DNA of 64,000 nt from an uncultured Aquimarina sp. (GTDB taxonomy: Bacteria > Bacteroidota > Bacteroidia > Flavobacteriales > Flavobacteriaceae), in contig CANLCT010000001.1 in assembly GCA_947489195.1 (NCBI GenBank), positions 62,001 through 126,000 on the forward strand, in the 5' to 3' direction. Of the stretch, positions 1-8,954 are shown in pieces (positions within the stretch are counted from its first letter, which is position 1; each line of letters opens with the position of its first letter). Below the pieces are notes generated by a model, which searched no databases, was not told where the DNA came from, and saw nothing but the letters and a program-made list of their open reading frames with translations. A program made the translations under genes and the position numbers.

Positions 1-954
1 AACGGAGATTTTTCATTTAGAGCCTCGTTGTTTGAGTTTAATGGTTTAGGGAGAAATATAATTTTTGGAGGATTTTACAAACGCGAAGTGTTTAATTCTT
101 TTGGAATATTTTTAGAGCATCCTTATTTATTTACAAATAAACTTGGACTAGGCTTTAATTATCAGGACGACAGTACGCAACAACCTATTTTTTTTCCTAA
201 CGATCAAGTAAATTATATTTACACCCGACGTGGTCCTGAATTAACTTTGTTTTACGAATTGAATTTTAATAATCGTTTTGAGTTAGGCACAAAAATTTTT
301 AAAGAACGTTATCGTGTTATTCAAGGTGATCCAGAAAATGAGGGGCTTACTGATTTGATTGAACCAGAATTAAATAAAACACTAATTAGAGGATCTTATG
401 AATATGTAGATATTGATATCAACTATCAAAATTTATCGGGATTTAGAAATTTTACAGATATTAATTATTTTATTGGAGCCGAAGGTTTTTTGCAAACAGA
501 TTACATTATAAACAACACAAGTCAGTATTATAAACGTATTGGAACACAAGGGAATTTAGCGACACAATTACAAGTTCAAATTAGTAATGCTGTTGAAAAC
601 ACTCCTTTTGTACCTTTAACTGTAGATAATCAATTAAATACTCGTGGCTCGGGTAATACTGTTGATCGAGGGACTAGTTTGTTTGCATTAAATACAGAAT
701 ATAGACATACAGTATACGAAAAAGGATGGTTTGTAATACAGAGTAATGCTTTTGTAGATGTTAGTGGTGTGCAACGACCAAATCAAGATTTTGGGGATAC
801 GTTTAGCGACGAAACGTTAAGGGTATATCCAGGTGTGGGGGTGCGTTTTATACACAAACGTATATTTAATGCAGTAATTCGTTTTGATTATGGAGTTAAT
901 GTTACTGGCAATGGCGATAATGGTTTTGTATTTGGAATAGGGCAATATTTTTAA
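1..954 (+). CDS. Omp85/BamA-like outer membrane barrel protein, 3' part only
   Basis: The reading frame is open from the first base of the window to a TAA at 952-954, so about 317 C-terminal residues are seen and the start lies outside. The visible part alternates short beta-strand-like stretches rich in Tyr, Phe and Asn. It ends in a strand finishing with Phe (GIGQYF), the usual signature of an outer membrane barrel recognised by the BAM machinery. The late segment (YPGVGVRF, then FDYGVN) resembles the last strands of the surface-antigen (Omp85/BamA/TamA) barrel. The role would be protein insertion or translocation at the outer membrane. The POTRA domains that would confirm the family are not in the window. 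A strong hairpin terminator follows. Confidence 0.6.
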   Translation, partial: NGDFSFRASLFEFNGLGRNIIFGGFYKREVFNSFGIFLEHPYLFTNKLGLGFNYQDDSTQQPIFFPNDQVNYIYTRRGPELTLFYELNFNNRFELGTKIFKERYRVIQGDPENEGLTDLIEPELNKTLIRGSYEYVDIDINYQNLSGFRNFTDINYFIGAEGFLQTDYIINNTSQYYKRIGTQGNLATQLQVQISNAVENTPFVPLTVDNQLNTRGSGNTVDRGTSLFALNTEYRHTVYEKGWFVIQSNAFVDVSGVQRPNQDFGDTFSDETLRVYPGVGVRFIHKRIFNAVIRFDYGVNVTGNGDNGFVFGIGQYF

Positions 955-991
955 CTTAAAAAAGCAGCCTTATTATTTCCTTTTTTTAAGC

Positions 992-1036
992 ATAAAGAAA
1001 ACACCTCATTTAATTAAAATGAGGTGTTTTCTTTAT
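992..1036 (+). terminator. Perfect 20-bp hairpin terminator
   Basis: Arms 992-1011 and 1017-1036 are perfect inverted repeats with a 5-base AT loop. A-rich sequence precedes the stem and T-rich sequence ends it, so it should terminate transcription of the barrel gene. Confidence 0.8.
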
Positions 1037-1129
1037 AAATAAGGTAAACAGTTTTAATGTGTTTTTAATAGCTAAACACTTGCTCTATTTGTTTGAAAAT
1101 CAAAAAATTAAAGATTATTCCTACTTATG

Positions 1130-1209
1130 TTGTGAAGCTAACATTTGACATCTTTTTTTCACAAAATTTTAAATATTTACAAATTATTTTGATGTTATTT
1201 TGTGAAGCT
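1130..1209 (+). repeat. Two direct TTGTGAAGCT repeats upstream of a secreted-protein gene
   Basis: The 10-mer TTGTGAAGCT occurs at 1130-1139 and 1200-1209, exactly 70 bp apart, in the 318-bp gap before the gene at 1273. The spacing is near seven helical turns, so a regulator could bind both on one face. That is inference. Apart from these and the terminator, I see nothing else in the gap. Confidence 0.35.
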
Positions 1210-1272
1210 TCTAATAATCAACACAAAAATTAGAGGCGCTTTAACTTATTAATAATTTTAAATTTTCAAGCT

Positions 1273-2118
1273 ATGAAAAAGCAATTTACAATGTCAAAAT
1301 TATCATCTAATTTTGCTAAATCACTATTTATTTTATCATTACTATTAGGTATTAATACCTATGCTCAATCTAGAGCTTCTTTAATTAATACAGGTACTGG
1401 AGAATTAGCTTCGCCTAGATTTAATGAAGAATTTGTATCATTTGGTCAGGCAGGTACATTTTTTGAGCAAACTCCATTTACTGCTATTGGCGAAACTTTA
1501 GTAGCACAAACAGCAAGACAAATTATAGAAACAAGACGTACTAAAGATTTTCAAACCTGGAGACTTGTTAGTGCGGCAAATAATGCAGTGCAAATTATCA
1601 ATTTTGTATCGGGTAATGCCATTGCAGCTCAAGGGCAAAATGCAGTACGCCAACAGGCAAATAATAGCGGAAACTCGGCTCAATTATGGAGACAAATTGG
1701 AAGTGGAAGTGCTACAAGATTTCAAAATGTACAAACAGGGAAGTATTTATCTGTAAACAGAGCTGGTTTTTTAGTTCAAAGAAACTTTTCAAGAAATAAC
1801 AGGTTCCAACAATGGGCAGTTAATACATTTATAGAGGCTGCTGATATCGATTTTATTGTTGCGCCTAACCCAGCGACTACGGGTACAACAACTGCATTTA
1901 TTACAAGTAATACGGCTTTCGAAAACTTAACAGTTAGAGCAATGACTCAAAGTGGAAGAACGATTTTTTCAACGGTGGTTGATATTCAAGAAGGAGCAAA
2001 TGAAATAGCAATTGATGTTAGCAGAAGCCCAAGAACTTTTACTAATACGGTATTTATTATACTTGAATTAGAAAATGGAGAACAATTAGCTTTTAAACCT
2101 ATCATGGTTTTAAACTAG
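1273..2118 (+). CDS. Secreted ricin-like protein with T9SS-type C-terminal domain
   Basis: The 281-residue product starts with a positively charged N-terminus and a hydrophobic stretch ending in TYAQ, a typical flavobacterial signal peptide. Residues about 65-190 hold repeated Q-x-W and LWR motifs (QTWRLV, QLWRQI, FQQWAV) spaced like a ricin-type beta-trefoil carbohydrate-binding domain. The last 85 residues begin with IVAPNPATTG and continue as a beta-sandwich of the type IX secretion sorting kind. It is probably exported and surface-attached or released, with a binding role; no catalytic motif is visible. It sits alone between two terminators. Confidence 0.6.
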   Translation: MKKQFTMSKLSSNFAKSLFILSLLLGINTYAQSRASLINTGTGELASPRFNEEFVSFGQAGTFFEQTPFTAIGETLVAQTARQIIETRRTKDFQTWRLVSAANNAVQIINFVSGNAIAAQGQNAVRQQANNSGNSAQLWRQIGSGSATRFQNVQTGKYLSVNRAGFLVQRNFSRNNRFQQWAVNTFIEAADIDFIVAPNPATTGTTTAFITSNTAFENLTVRAMTQSGRTIFSTVVDIQEGANEIAIDVSRSPRTFTNTVFIILELENGEQLAFKPIMVLN

Positions 2119-2189
2119 TTATGTACTATTTAATTTGTGATATAGAACTCACGTTATATTAGAATATAAATGCTGTTTATTACATAACT

Positions 2190-2238
2190 AAAGTGCTAGT
2201 ACATTCCTTAAAAATCAAGGTGTATTAGCACTTTTTTT
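2190..2238 (+). terminator. Hairpin terminator with T-tract
   Basis: An imperfect hairpin (left arm from 2190, right arm ending near 2234, one G-T pair and a 2-base bulge) runs into a T-tract at 2232-2238. It ends the secreted-protein transcript. The rest of the gap up to 2435 shows no gene. Confidence 0.7.
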
Positions 2239-2435
2239 AGGAGTTAATTATAATTTATAATGCCCATTAAAACGGAAGTTCTTTTTTTGCAATGCTAAGA
2301 TTGTTTCTCGTAATATTATTGTGAAAATTAAGAATAATAATGTGTGTAAAATATAATAAAGTAAGTCGACCTAGATGCATTTAGCTTTAAATAGCGAGTA
2401 CTTTAAAAGAGAAGGAATAATAGGTGGAAGATTTT

Positions 2436-3134
2436 TTACTTTACATTTTTTTTATAGTAAGCAACTAAATTGTCTGTAGGGGCGCCAAGCCATTTTTTTA
2501 TATACATCATCCAATAATGATATTGTAGTTTTGCAATGCCATTTTCTATATACCTTCGGGACGATGAAGTAATCCATTGCTGAATGACCACAAACTGTTT
2601 TTGCTTATACAGCCTTCTAATAAGATTAAAATCTTCAAAAATAAGATGTGTTTCCGGGAAACCATTAAGTTGCTCAAACAAGGTTTTTTCAATAAATAAG
2701 GATTGATCACCACCGCGAAAAAATTTCACATTAAATTGAGTAAACCACCCAGCTAAACGCAACCACCAATGGTTGTGATCAAATTTCATTTTAAAACAGC
2801 CTGCTAAGTTGTTTTTTGCTATTTCTTGCTTAATATAATGATCAAAATTTTGAGGAGGATAACTATCAGCATGCAAAAAATAGAGCACATTTCCTTGGGC
2901 ATATTTAGCGCCAAAATTCATTTGCACGCCTCTTCCTTTAGGCGAATTTAGTAATGTTATGTTATTTGAGTTTGAAAAACCGTTTACCAATTGTTGTGTT
3001 CCATCAGAGCTTCCTCCATCAACAACTAAAATATGAGTTTTTTGAGGGTGCTTAAGATTTTTTTGTAAATGAAAAAGCAACTCATTAATATGAGCTGCTT
3101 CGTTAAATACGGGTATAATAATCGTTAGATTCAA
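2436..3134 (-). CDS. GT2 family glycosyltransferase, arsenosugar-cluster type (TIGR04283-like)
   Basis: The 232-residue product has the GT-A fold of family 2 glycosyltransferases: an N-terminal nucleotide-binding strand (TIIIPVFNEA), VVDGGSSDGT, and a metal-binding FLHADS segment in the DxD position. The C-terminal part carries the FRGGDQSLFIEK stretch. Its small size and its place in an arsM/arsS locus fit the family named TIGR04283 (arsenosugar biosynthesis glycosyltransferase). The likely role is to attach a sugar or aglycone around the dimethylarsinoyl-ribose core. The substrate is inferred from context only. It is last in the minus-strand run, 30 bp after the DUF547 gene. Confidence 0.8.
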   Translation of the reverse strand: MNLTIIIPVFNEAAHINELLFHLQKNLKHPQKTHILVVDGGSSDGTQQLVNGFSNSNNITLLNSPKGRGVQMNFGAKYAQGNVLYFLHADSYPPQNFDHYIKQEIAKNNLAGCFKMKFDHNHWWLRLAGWFTQFNVKFFRGGDQSLFIEKTLFEQLNGFPETHLIFEDFNLIRRLYKQKQFVVIQQWITSSSRRYIENGIAKLQYHYWMMYIKKWLGAPTDNLVAYYKKNVK

Positions 3135-3164
3135 GGGCTTTTTTTTACTAATACAAAAGTACTA

Positions 3165-3986
3165 TTATTTTGATGCGTTTATTGACCAGTCATAAGATTT
3201 ATAGCCTCTTTCTTTTTGCTTATTAATATTTACTTTTGAATATTGATTGATAAAATTAATAACAGTGCCAGATTTTGCTTTAAAATCTTTTTTGTACCAA
3301 TCAAATAGCTTTGAAACATTTACTGTATAACCTGTAATAGTATTGTAAAATGGATCATTAATAAATTCAGTAGTTTGTCTATCTAACAGACGTTCTAAGT
3401 TTTCTGAAGTATAAGGAATTTGAATTAATCGAGGGCATGATGCCGATGCGCAATTAATGGCAAAATGTATTCTTGGTTCATTAAAACCTCTTAATATTTC
3501 ATGCTCTACCTGTCCTAAACTCATTGATTCACCATTTATGATAAAGAATTTTTGCTTCCATGGAGAGTTCAATGATTTTATACTTGATACAGGATAGTTG
3601 TTTACAATTAATTTTACTGTAAAGGCATTATATACATTTATCCAGTAAGAAATTTTATCTGCTCTTGTCCACGTGCCATCAATTCTGGTGCTCGACAAAA
3701 GTCTTAAAAATCCGTTGAATTTTTTTATGTCATTTTGAAAGCCTTTGTAGTTTACTTCTCCTGTAGCCGATACATTCTTTTTTAACAATGTTCCCCAAAT
3801 TTCGTAATCAACTTTAGAATTTTTAGCAGTGTATTTTGAGCTTTTTTTGGCTTTAGGAGTGTATGCTCTTATTGAATATATTGGGTTGTTAACATCTATT
3901 GATGCCAATTTGTTTTCTTGTGCGCTTAATTGTACTGAAGCTATAAAAACAAAAAGAAAACTTGCTATAGTATTTATGGTTTTCAT
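3165..3986 (-). CDS. Exported DUF547 protein
   Basis: The 273-residue protein has a signal peptide ending near SVQLSAQ and then a DUF547 domain. Visible family signatures are the YWINVYNAFT stretch, HFAINCASASCP and LSLGQVEHEILRGF-like segments. The conserved His and Cys residues suggest a hydrolase- or transglutaminase-like fold, but the activity of this family is unknown. DUF547 genes often sit beside arsenosugar genes in Bacteroidetes, so a role in that pathway or in handling its products is possible. A palindrome at 4112-4141 separates it from arsM, so it may be transcribed apart. Confidence 0.8.
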   Translation of the reverse strand: MKTINTIASFLFVFIASVQLSAQENKLASIDVNNPIYSIRAYTPKAKKSSKYTAKNSKVDYEIWGTLLKKNVSATGEVNYKGFQNDIKKFNGFLRLLSSTRIDGTWTRADKISYWINVYNAFTVKLIVNNYPVSSIKSLNSPWKQKFFIINGESMSLGQVEHEILRGFNEPRIHFAINCASASCPRLIQIPYTSENLERLLDRQTTEFINDPFYNTITGYTVNVSKLFDWYKKDFKAKSGTVINFINQYSKVNINKQKERGYKSYDWSINASK

Positions 3987-4111
3987 AATAATTTTTTTTA
4001 ATCTATCTGTATTTTTTGTCGGAAGTAACTCTCAATTATTACAAAATGATTAAAATAAAAAATTAAAAGACTTAGTATTTTGTTCAATCATTTGGTGTTT
4101 AGCGTATAGAA

Positions 4112-4141
4112 AAAATGCGAAAAAATATTTTTTCGCATTTT
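4112..4141. terminator. 30-bp perfect palindrome between arsM and the DUF547 gene
   Basis: Positions 4112-4126 and 4127-4141 are exact reverse complements (core ATGCG, A-run, TA, T-run, CGCAT). The T-rich centre allows termination in either direction. On the minus strand it lies 67 bp after the arsM stop. Confidence 0.6.
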
Positions 4142-4207
4142 AATCTTTTTAAAAAAAGCTAACTAACATGAAACCTAATTATTTTTTATAATAGCTTTTT
4201 GTGTGTT

Positions 4208-5176
4208 TTAGCAACATCCTCCTCCATCGTAATGAAAAGTAGATTCGCTAAAATAAATATCATCTCTATTTAAAGCTTTTAGTGCATCCGAAGTTTTATC
4301 GCAAATAGCCAAAGGTTGATTTTTTAATAAAATATGTCCTTTTTTGTCATCAAAATAACCCTCATTACCGTAATAAATGGCAGCTTTTCCTGTAAAAATA
4401 CAAGGGCCATCTTCGGGCATTGGATCTTTTATAGCAGCAACTTCAATAGATTCAATATAAATCAATTCATCGGTAGGATAATTTTTAGGGTCCAAAATGC
4501 GGTAAGGTTTTCTTGCTCTAATTTCAATAGTTCCAAAACCAACATCAGTTAAGGCTTTTACATACTCGGCAATAGGTAAACTTCCGCTTAAGCATAAGGC
4601 ACGTAGGCGCTCATCATTTCTTAAGGTTTCGTTCATGGGTTGTTCGCAAGTTGGATCACTCATTACTAACCTGCCATGTGGTTTTAATACGCGGTACATT
4701 TCTTCAATGGCACGTTTTAAATCTTCGGCTTTAAAAATATTAAATAGGCAGTTTTGAGCTGCAACGTCAATGCTATTATCTTCAACAGGTAAATTAAGTG
4801 CATCTCCTTTTTTAAGATCTACAAATTCACTTTTAAACCAATCGTTAGTGGCTTCGGCTTCAATAAAATTTTTACGAGATGCTTCTAACATTTCGTCAAC
4901 GACATCAACACCTACAACACCTCCCTTTTGACGGTTAAAGTATGAAAATTGTAATAATTCCATACCCCCACCAACACCTACATAAAGCATTTTAGGGTTG
5001 TTTGAAAGGTCGCGAGCATGTACGGTGCTTCCGCAGCCATAATTCATTTCCTGCATTATTTTAGGAATGGAAAGACCTGGTAACTCCCAAATAGGATTAG
5101 TTGTACAACATAAACCTACATCGGGTGTAAGTGCGGCTTCTTTATATACATCGTGTGTGGTATCTAAATAACTCAT
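4208..5176 (-). CDS. arsM: Arsenosugar biosynthesis arsenite methyltransferase ArsM
   Basis: The 322-residue SAM-dependent methyltransferase methylates trivalent arsenic toward dimethylarsenite, the precursor of arsenosugars. Near the N-terminus it has a CC pair (GLCCTTNP). The SAM-binding loop is YVGVGGGMELLQF, followed by an acidic motif (VVGVDVVDEM) and VAAQNCLFNIF. Further cysteines occur in DPTCEQP and ALCLSGS. The protein ends in GGGCC, a terminal Cys pair that suits arsenic binding. The start at 5176 is preceded by an A/G-rich stretch. It lies 86 bp downstream of the phosphorylase gene, probably in the same transcript. The family assignment is firm from motifs plus neighbours. Confidence 0.92.
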   Translation of the reverse strand: MSYLDTTHDVYKEAALTPDVGLCCTTNPIWELPGLSIPKIMQEMNYGCGSTVHARDLSNNPKMLYVGVGGGMELLQFSYFNRQKGGVVGVDVVDEMLEASRKNFIEAEATNDWFKSEFVDLKKGDALNLPVEDNSIDVAAQNCLFNIFKAEDLKRAIEEMYRVLKPHGRLVMSDPTCEQPMNETLRNDERLRALCLSGSLPIAEYVKALTDVGFGTIEIRARKPYRILDPKNYPTDELIYIESIEVAAIKDPMPEDGPCIFTGKAAIYYGNEGYFDDKKGHILLKNQPLAICDKTSDALKALNRDDIYFSESTFHYDGGGCC

Positions 5177-5262
5177 AGTTCTCTTTCTTTATTCTTTTTT
5201 AGAGTTAGGTATTCAGGTTTTGGTATAACCTGGTCCTAGTATTGGGGGAATTCCCTAATTAT

Positions 5263-6075
5263 TTACAATTGGGCAATTAAATTTTTAAATAAGGTAATCA
5301 TTTGTGGCTCGGCTTTATGTGCCATTTCAATAATTTCGTTTATATCTACTGGAGCTAAATTATCTGGGTCACATTCATCGGTTAAAACAGAAACTGCAGT
5401 AACTTTAAGGTTTAAATGATTGGCAACAATTACTTCGGGAACAGTGCTCATTCCTACCGCATCTGCACCAATAATTTTAAGGAAACGGTATTCTGCTCTA
5501 GTTTCTAATTGCGGACCAAAAACAGAGGCGTACACTCCTTCATGTAATTGTATATTTTCTTTTTTAGCAATTGCCTTTAATTTCGTATTTAAATCTTTGT
5601 TATATGGAGCACACATGTCCGTAAATCGTGTTCCCATTTGTTCTACTCCTTTAAAAGCTAAAGGAGAATTCCCTTGTAAATTGATATGATCATCAATGAG
5701 CATCAATTCACCTTTTTTAAAGTTGAGGTTAATTCCGCCGGCAGCGTTTGAAACTAGTAAAGCTTTTATACCTAATTCATTCATAATACGAACGGGATAA
5801 GTAATATCCTGCAGGCTATAGCCTTCATATAAATGGAATCTTCCCTGCATTACTACTACTTTTTTTCCTTCAATAGTACCGTAAATTAGTTTTCCTTTAT
5901 GGAATTCAACAGTTGCAGTTGGAAAATGAGGAATATGATTATAGCTTATTTCTATAGGATCTTCAATGTGGCTAGTTAATTGACCTAGTCCTGTGCCTAA
6001 AATAATACCAATTTCGGGTTTGTTAAAACCTTTGCTTATTAGGTATTCAGCTGTTTCGTTAATGAATTTAATCAT
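5263..6075 (-). CDS. Purine-nucleoside phosphorylase (trimeric, class I)
   Basis: The 270-residue protein has the class I PNP signatures: LGTGLGQL (phosphate loop), HIPHFPTATV, VVMQGRFHLYEGY, SNAAGGIN and the base-binding GMSTVPEV segment. It cleaves purine nucleosides with phosphate to the free base and ribose-1-phosphate. Inside this locus the obvious inferred substrate is the dimethylarsinoyl adenosine made by ArsS. Adenine would be released and an arsinoyl-ribose-1-phosphate left for the sugar-transferring enzymes. Its start overlaps the end of the upstream gene by 8 bp, which points to translational coupling. It could also serve general salvage. Confidence 0.9.
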   Translation of the reverse strand: MIKFINETAEYLISKGFNKPEIGIILGTGLGQLTSHIEDPIEISYNHIPHFPTATVEFHKGKLIYGTIEGKKVVVMQGRFHLYEGYSLQDITYPVRIMNELGIKALLVSNAAGGINLNFKKGELMLIDDHINLQGNSPLAFKGVEQMGTRFTDMCAPYNKDLNTKLKAIAKKENIQLHEGVYASVFGPQLETRAEYRFLKIIGADAVGMSTVPEVIVANHLNLKVTAVSVLTDECDPDNLAPVDINEIIEMAHKAEPQMITLFKNLIAQL

Positions 6076-6700
6076 TTGTTGCGTATTTTATAAATGCTTT
6101 AAAAGCTGCTACATCCTTTATATCGTCTAAATAATCGACATCATTTTTAGGAGGAAGTTGCTCAAAGCTATATTTTTTTAAATTATTAAGTGTGTCTTTT
6201 AACACGGTATTAGTTCCCCAATTTTTATCTTTAAAAATAGTAGGAATAGGTTTTGAAAGTCCTAATAAATAAAATCCACCATCAGTGGCAGGTCCAATAA
6301 CAGCATCGTTGTGTTGTAATTTTTTAAAGGCAATTTCAATATCATTTTGTGTAATATCGTAAAGGTCACTACCGATAATAATAATATGTTCATAAGCGTT
6401 TTTAAAGCCTTCGTTAAAAGCAAACTCCATGCGTTTGCCTAAATCGGGAGTATCTGGTTGTAGTTTTTTTTGGTAACCGCCTACATTCCAAATGTCATTT
6501 TTGCCTAAAGTTTCTGAATACCACACCTGTTTTGTTACGTTTATTTGTTTGGTAACTTTGTGTGTGTGGTTCAATAAAAACACATAAATATCTAAGGCGT
6601 TCTGCTGTCCAATATCGGCAGCCAGACGCGATTTTACCTTGCCTAATTCGGGGTTACGGGTAAAAATAAGTAATAGATTTTTAGTTTTGGGGCTTTGCAT
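6068..6700 (-). CDS. DUF2064/TIGR04282-type arsenosugar glycosyltransferase
   Basis: I choose the ATG at 6700, which gives about 210 residues beginning MQSPKTKN. An earlier ATG at 6736 would overlap arsS by 22 bp and add a short unconserved leader. The sequence has the nucleotidyl/glycosyl-transferase strand LLIFTRNPELGKVKSRLA, an IIIGSDLYD acidic motif, and GPATDGGFYLLGL, all typical of DUF2064 (TIGR04282). It is thought to act on the activated sugar in arsenosugar assembly; that is family-based inference. It overlaps the phosphorylase gene by 8 bp and follows arsS closely. Confidence 0.85.
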   Translation of the reverse strand: MQSPKTKNLLLIFTRNPELGKVKSRLAADIGQQNALDIYVFLLNHTHKVTKQINVTKQVWYSETLGKNDIWNVGGYQKKLQPDTPDLGKRMEFAFNEGFKNAYEHIIIIGSDLYDITQNDIEIAFKKLQHNDAVIGPATDGGFYLLGLSKPIPTIFKDKNWGTNTVLKDTLNNLKKYSFEQLPPKNDVDYLDDIKDVAAFKAFIKYATND

Positions 6701-6714
6701 ACATGTAATTTTTA

Positions 6715-7770
6715 TTAAGCGACTGTTCCTTGGCAACTACTTCCTGCTCCAGCAGTACACCCATAACAATGTTGCGAAATTATAATATTTCGATTATTTA
6801 GTATGTCTTCATTGTATTCGCTTATATGTTTGATTTTTGATGCTACACCTAATCCAAGCATTTGATTAAAATCGCAATCGTATAAATAACCATCCCAGCT
6901 CACTGATATGGTATTTGTGCACATCACATTACTTACTGCCGTAGGATTATAAGCTTCTACTAGACTATACATATAATCTTCATAATTTTCAGAGGCTATT
7001 AAGTAGTCCAAAAATCGTGAAATAGGTAAATTAGTTATGGCAAATAAATTATGGAATTGGATGTTAAAATCATCTAACAATGCTTTTTTAAAGTCTTTTT
7101 CCATACTCATTTGATCTCCAGGTAAAAATGCTCCCGAAGGATTGTACACCAAGTCGAGCTTTAAATTACTACCAGGCATGCCATAGCCCCTTTCGTTTAA
7201 CTCTTGAAGGGCTTTAATTGATTTATCAAAAACACCATCACCACGTTGTTTATCGGTTTTGCCTCGTGTCCAGTGGGGCATAGATGATACTACGTGTATG
7301 TTATGTTTTTTAAAAAAATCGGGTAAATCGTAATATTTTTTATTGGCTCTTATTATTGTAAGGTTAGAACGTACAATAAAGTCTTTTACTCCTGCTTTGG
7401 CAGCTTCTTCAACAAACCATCTAAAATTTGGATTCATTTCTGGTGCGCCACCAGTTAAATCAAGTGTGTGCGCCCCAGTATTTTTAATAACATCCAAGCA
7501 TTGTAGCATGGTTTCTTTAGTCATTATTTCTTTTCGGTCTGGACCAGCATCGACATGGCAATGCTCGCAAACTTGATTACACATATAGCCTACGTTAATT
7601 TGCAGAATTTCAGTCTTTTTCGGTTTTAAAGGAAATTGATTGATTTCTGAAATTTTATCTTTGAACGTAGGAAGCTCTCCATTTTTAAAAATTCCATTAC
7701 TTAAAATTTCTAATTGGCGTTCCGCATTTGCAAGTTCATTTTTTCTTTTTTGTAAAGAAATTGTAGCCAT
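6715..7770 (-). CDS. arsS: Arsenosugar biosynthesis radical SAM protein ArsS
   Basis: The 351-residue radical SAM enzyme carries the 4Fe-4S motif CNQVCEHC (C-x3-C-x2-C), followed by DLTGGAPEMNP (SAM-binding GGE-like loop). A Cys-rich tail (CYGCTAGAGSSCQG) may ligate an auxiliary cluster. In the family, ArsS joins the 5'-deoxyadenosyl group of SAM to dimethylated arsenic, giving the arsinoyl nucleoside core of arsenosugars. It lies 45 bp downstream of the small peroxidase-like gene and just upstream of the DUF2064 gene, so it belongs to one minus-strand operon. Confidence is high from motif, length and context. Confidence 0.92.
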   Translation of the reverse strand: MATISLQKRKNELANAERQLEILSNGIFKNGELPTFKDKISEINQFPLKPKKTEILQINVGYMCNQVCEHCHVDAGPDRKEIMTKETMLQCLDVIKNTGAHTLDLTGGAPEMNPNFRWFVEEAAKAGVKDFIVRSNLTIIRANKKYYDLPDFFKKHNIHVVSSMPHWTRGKTDKQRGDGVFDKSIKALQELNERGYGMPGSNLKLDLVYNPSGAFLPGDQMSMEKDFKKALLDDFNIQFHNLFAITNLPISRFLDYLIASENYEDYMYSLVEAYNPTAVSNVMCTNTISVSWDGYLYDCDFNQMLGLGVASKIKHISEYNEDILNNRNIIISQHCYGCTAGAGSSCQGTVA

Positions 7771-7815
7771 ATGGGGGTATTAAAATTACTAATAAATAAA
7801 AATCAAATATATTAC

Positions 7816-8148
7816 TTACATGGATAGCTTTTCATATTTATTCATCATTTGCACTCCATGTACTAATGTTGCGCCCGATTCTATTGCTGCTCCTGCGTGT
7901 ACTGCTTCCATCATTTCTTCTTTTGTAATACCACGTTGTAAGCCATCTTTTGTATAGGCATCAATGCAATAAGGGCATTTAACCACATGTGATACAGCTA
8001 AGGCAATTAACGATTTTTCTCGAGCTGATAGGGCCCCATCTTTAAAAACGCTTCCGTAGTAATCAAAAAATTTATCACCTAATTCTTTATTCCAGTCGCT
8101 AATTTTACCAAATTTTCGCAAATCAGCTGGGTCGTAGTAATTACTCAA
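7816..8148 (-). CDS. Arsenosugar-associated peroxidase-like protein (AhpD/CMD family)
   Basis: The 110-residue protein belongs to the carboxymuconolactone decarboxylase/AhpD fold. It has the redox CxxC and histidine motif (KCPYCIDAYTKDGLQRG) and an AVHAGAAIESGATLVHG helix. It probably reduces an oxidised arsenic or thiol intermediate for the pathway, which is inference from family and place. The only usable start is TTG at 8148: an in-frame TAA lies seven codons upstream and no ATG occurs before the conserved domain. It is the first gene of the minus-strand arsenosugar operon. Confidence 0.85.
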   Translation of the reverse strand: MSNYYDPADLRKFGKISDWNKELGDKFFDYYGSVFKDGALSAREKSLIALAVSHVVKCPYCIDAYTKDGLQRGITKEEMMEAVHAGAAIESGATLVHGVQMMNKYEKLSM

Positions 8149-8454
8149 TGTGTACTTGTTTTAGTTAATTAATCGTATTTATTTTAAAAGCTTACAATAT
8201 TAATTTGTTTCCTTTATTTGAAGTTACTAAATTAAACATCTTTAATTTGTTTATTTCAAATAAAAAAGAATATAGATAGTTCATTCTTAATAAAATTAAA
8301 GTGATTTAATATTTAAAAATAAAGTTTTTTTTAGCATCTATTATTACATATTTAAAAAAGAGGTTTTTTTGCTTTTAAAGCTTATTTTTAGAATGTATGT
8401 AAGTTATTTAGTTTTTAAACGTTTAACTTAATAGGTTATATTAAAGTAAGTATC
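8149..8454. other. Divergent AT-rich intergenic region
   Basis: This 306-bp gap separates the minus-strand arsenosugar operon from a plus-strand lipoprotein gene, so it should hold both promoters. I find no clean TAnnTTTG box and no convincing ArsR-type dyad. Nothing else is visible. Confidence 0.5.
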
Positions 8455-8880
8455 ATGAAAAATAGTTTATTGAATCCGTTGTATCTGAGTGTATTTCTCT
8501 TTTTGTTATTGTGTTCGTGTGAAAAAAAAGATGATTTTTCTGATGTAGACGCAACTACTTTTAATGATATGAATGTTGCAGCAATTTCAATAAAGAAAAG
8601 TAAAGAATCGGCACTTTATGCCTTTACACCAAGTAATATAGAATATTTGGATTTAAATTACAATTGGTATGTTAACGGAGAATTGCAATTGAATACCCCG
8701 AGTATAAAATCTTTATTTCAATATAACTTTACAGAAAACGGGAATTTCACTATTTGTTTTGAGCCTTTTGAAAAAGAAAGTGATACAGGATCTTTAAATA
8801 GAATATGTACAGAATTAAATTTTAATAGTTTTAAAGTTACAGAGTTTGAAAAAGAAATTTTAGTAAACGCATCTAACTAA
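8455..8880 (+). CDS. Small lipoprotein of unknown function
   Basis: The 141-residue product has an N-terminal hydrophobic segment followed by a lipobox-like LLCSC and EKKDD, so it should be acylated and anchored in the outer or inner membrane. The rest is a short predicted beta-rich domain (LNYNWYVNGEL, FTENGNFTICFEPF) with an immunoglobulin- or PKD-like look. I do not recognise the family. It is a single-gene unit ended by a hairpin at 8901. Confidence 0.6.
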   Translation: MKNSLLNPLYLSVFLFLLLCSCEKKDDFSDVDATTFNDMNVAAISIKKSKESALYAFTPSNIEYLDLNYNWYVNGELQLNTPSIKSLFQYNFTENGNFTICFEPFEKESDTGSLNRICTELNFNSFKVTEFEKEILVNASN

Positions 8881-8900
8881 AATTTTTAATTATAATTAAT

Positions 8901-8945
8901 AAAAGAGTCTGGATTTATTTAATAAATTCAGACTCTTTTTGTTTT
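8901..8945. terminator. Bidirectional hairpin terminator
   Basis: The arms AAAAGAGTCTGGATTTA and TAAATTCAGACTCTTTT form a long stem with one wobble, followed by a T-tract. It sits between two converging genes and can serve both. Confidence 0.8.
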
Positions 8946-8954
8946 AAATTATTA

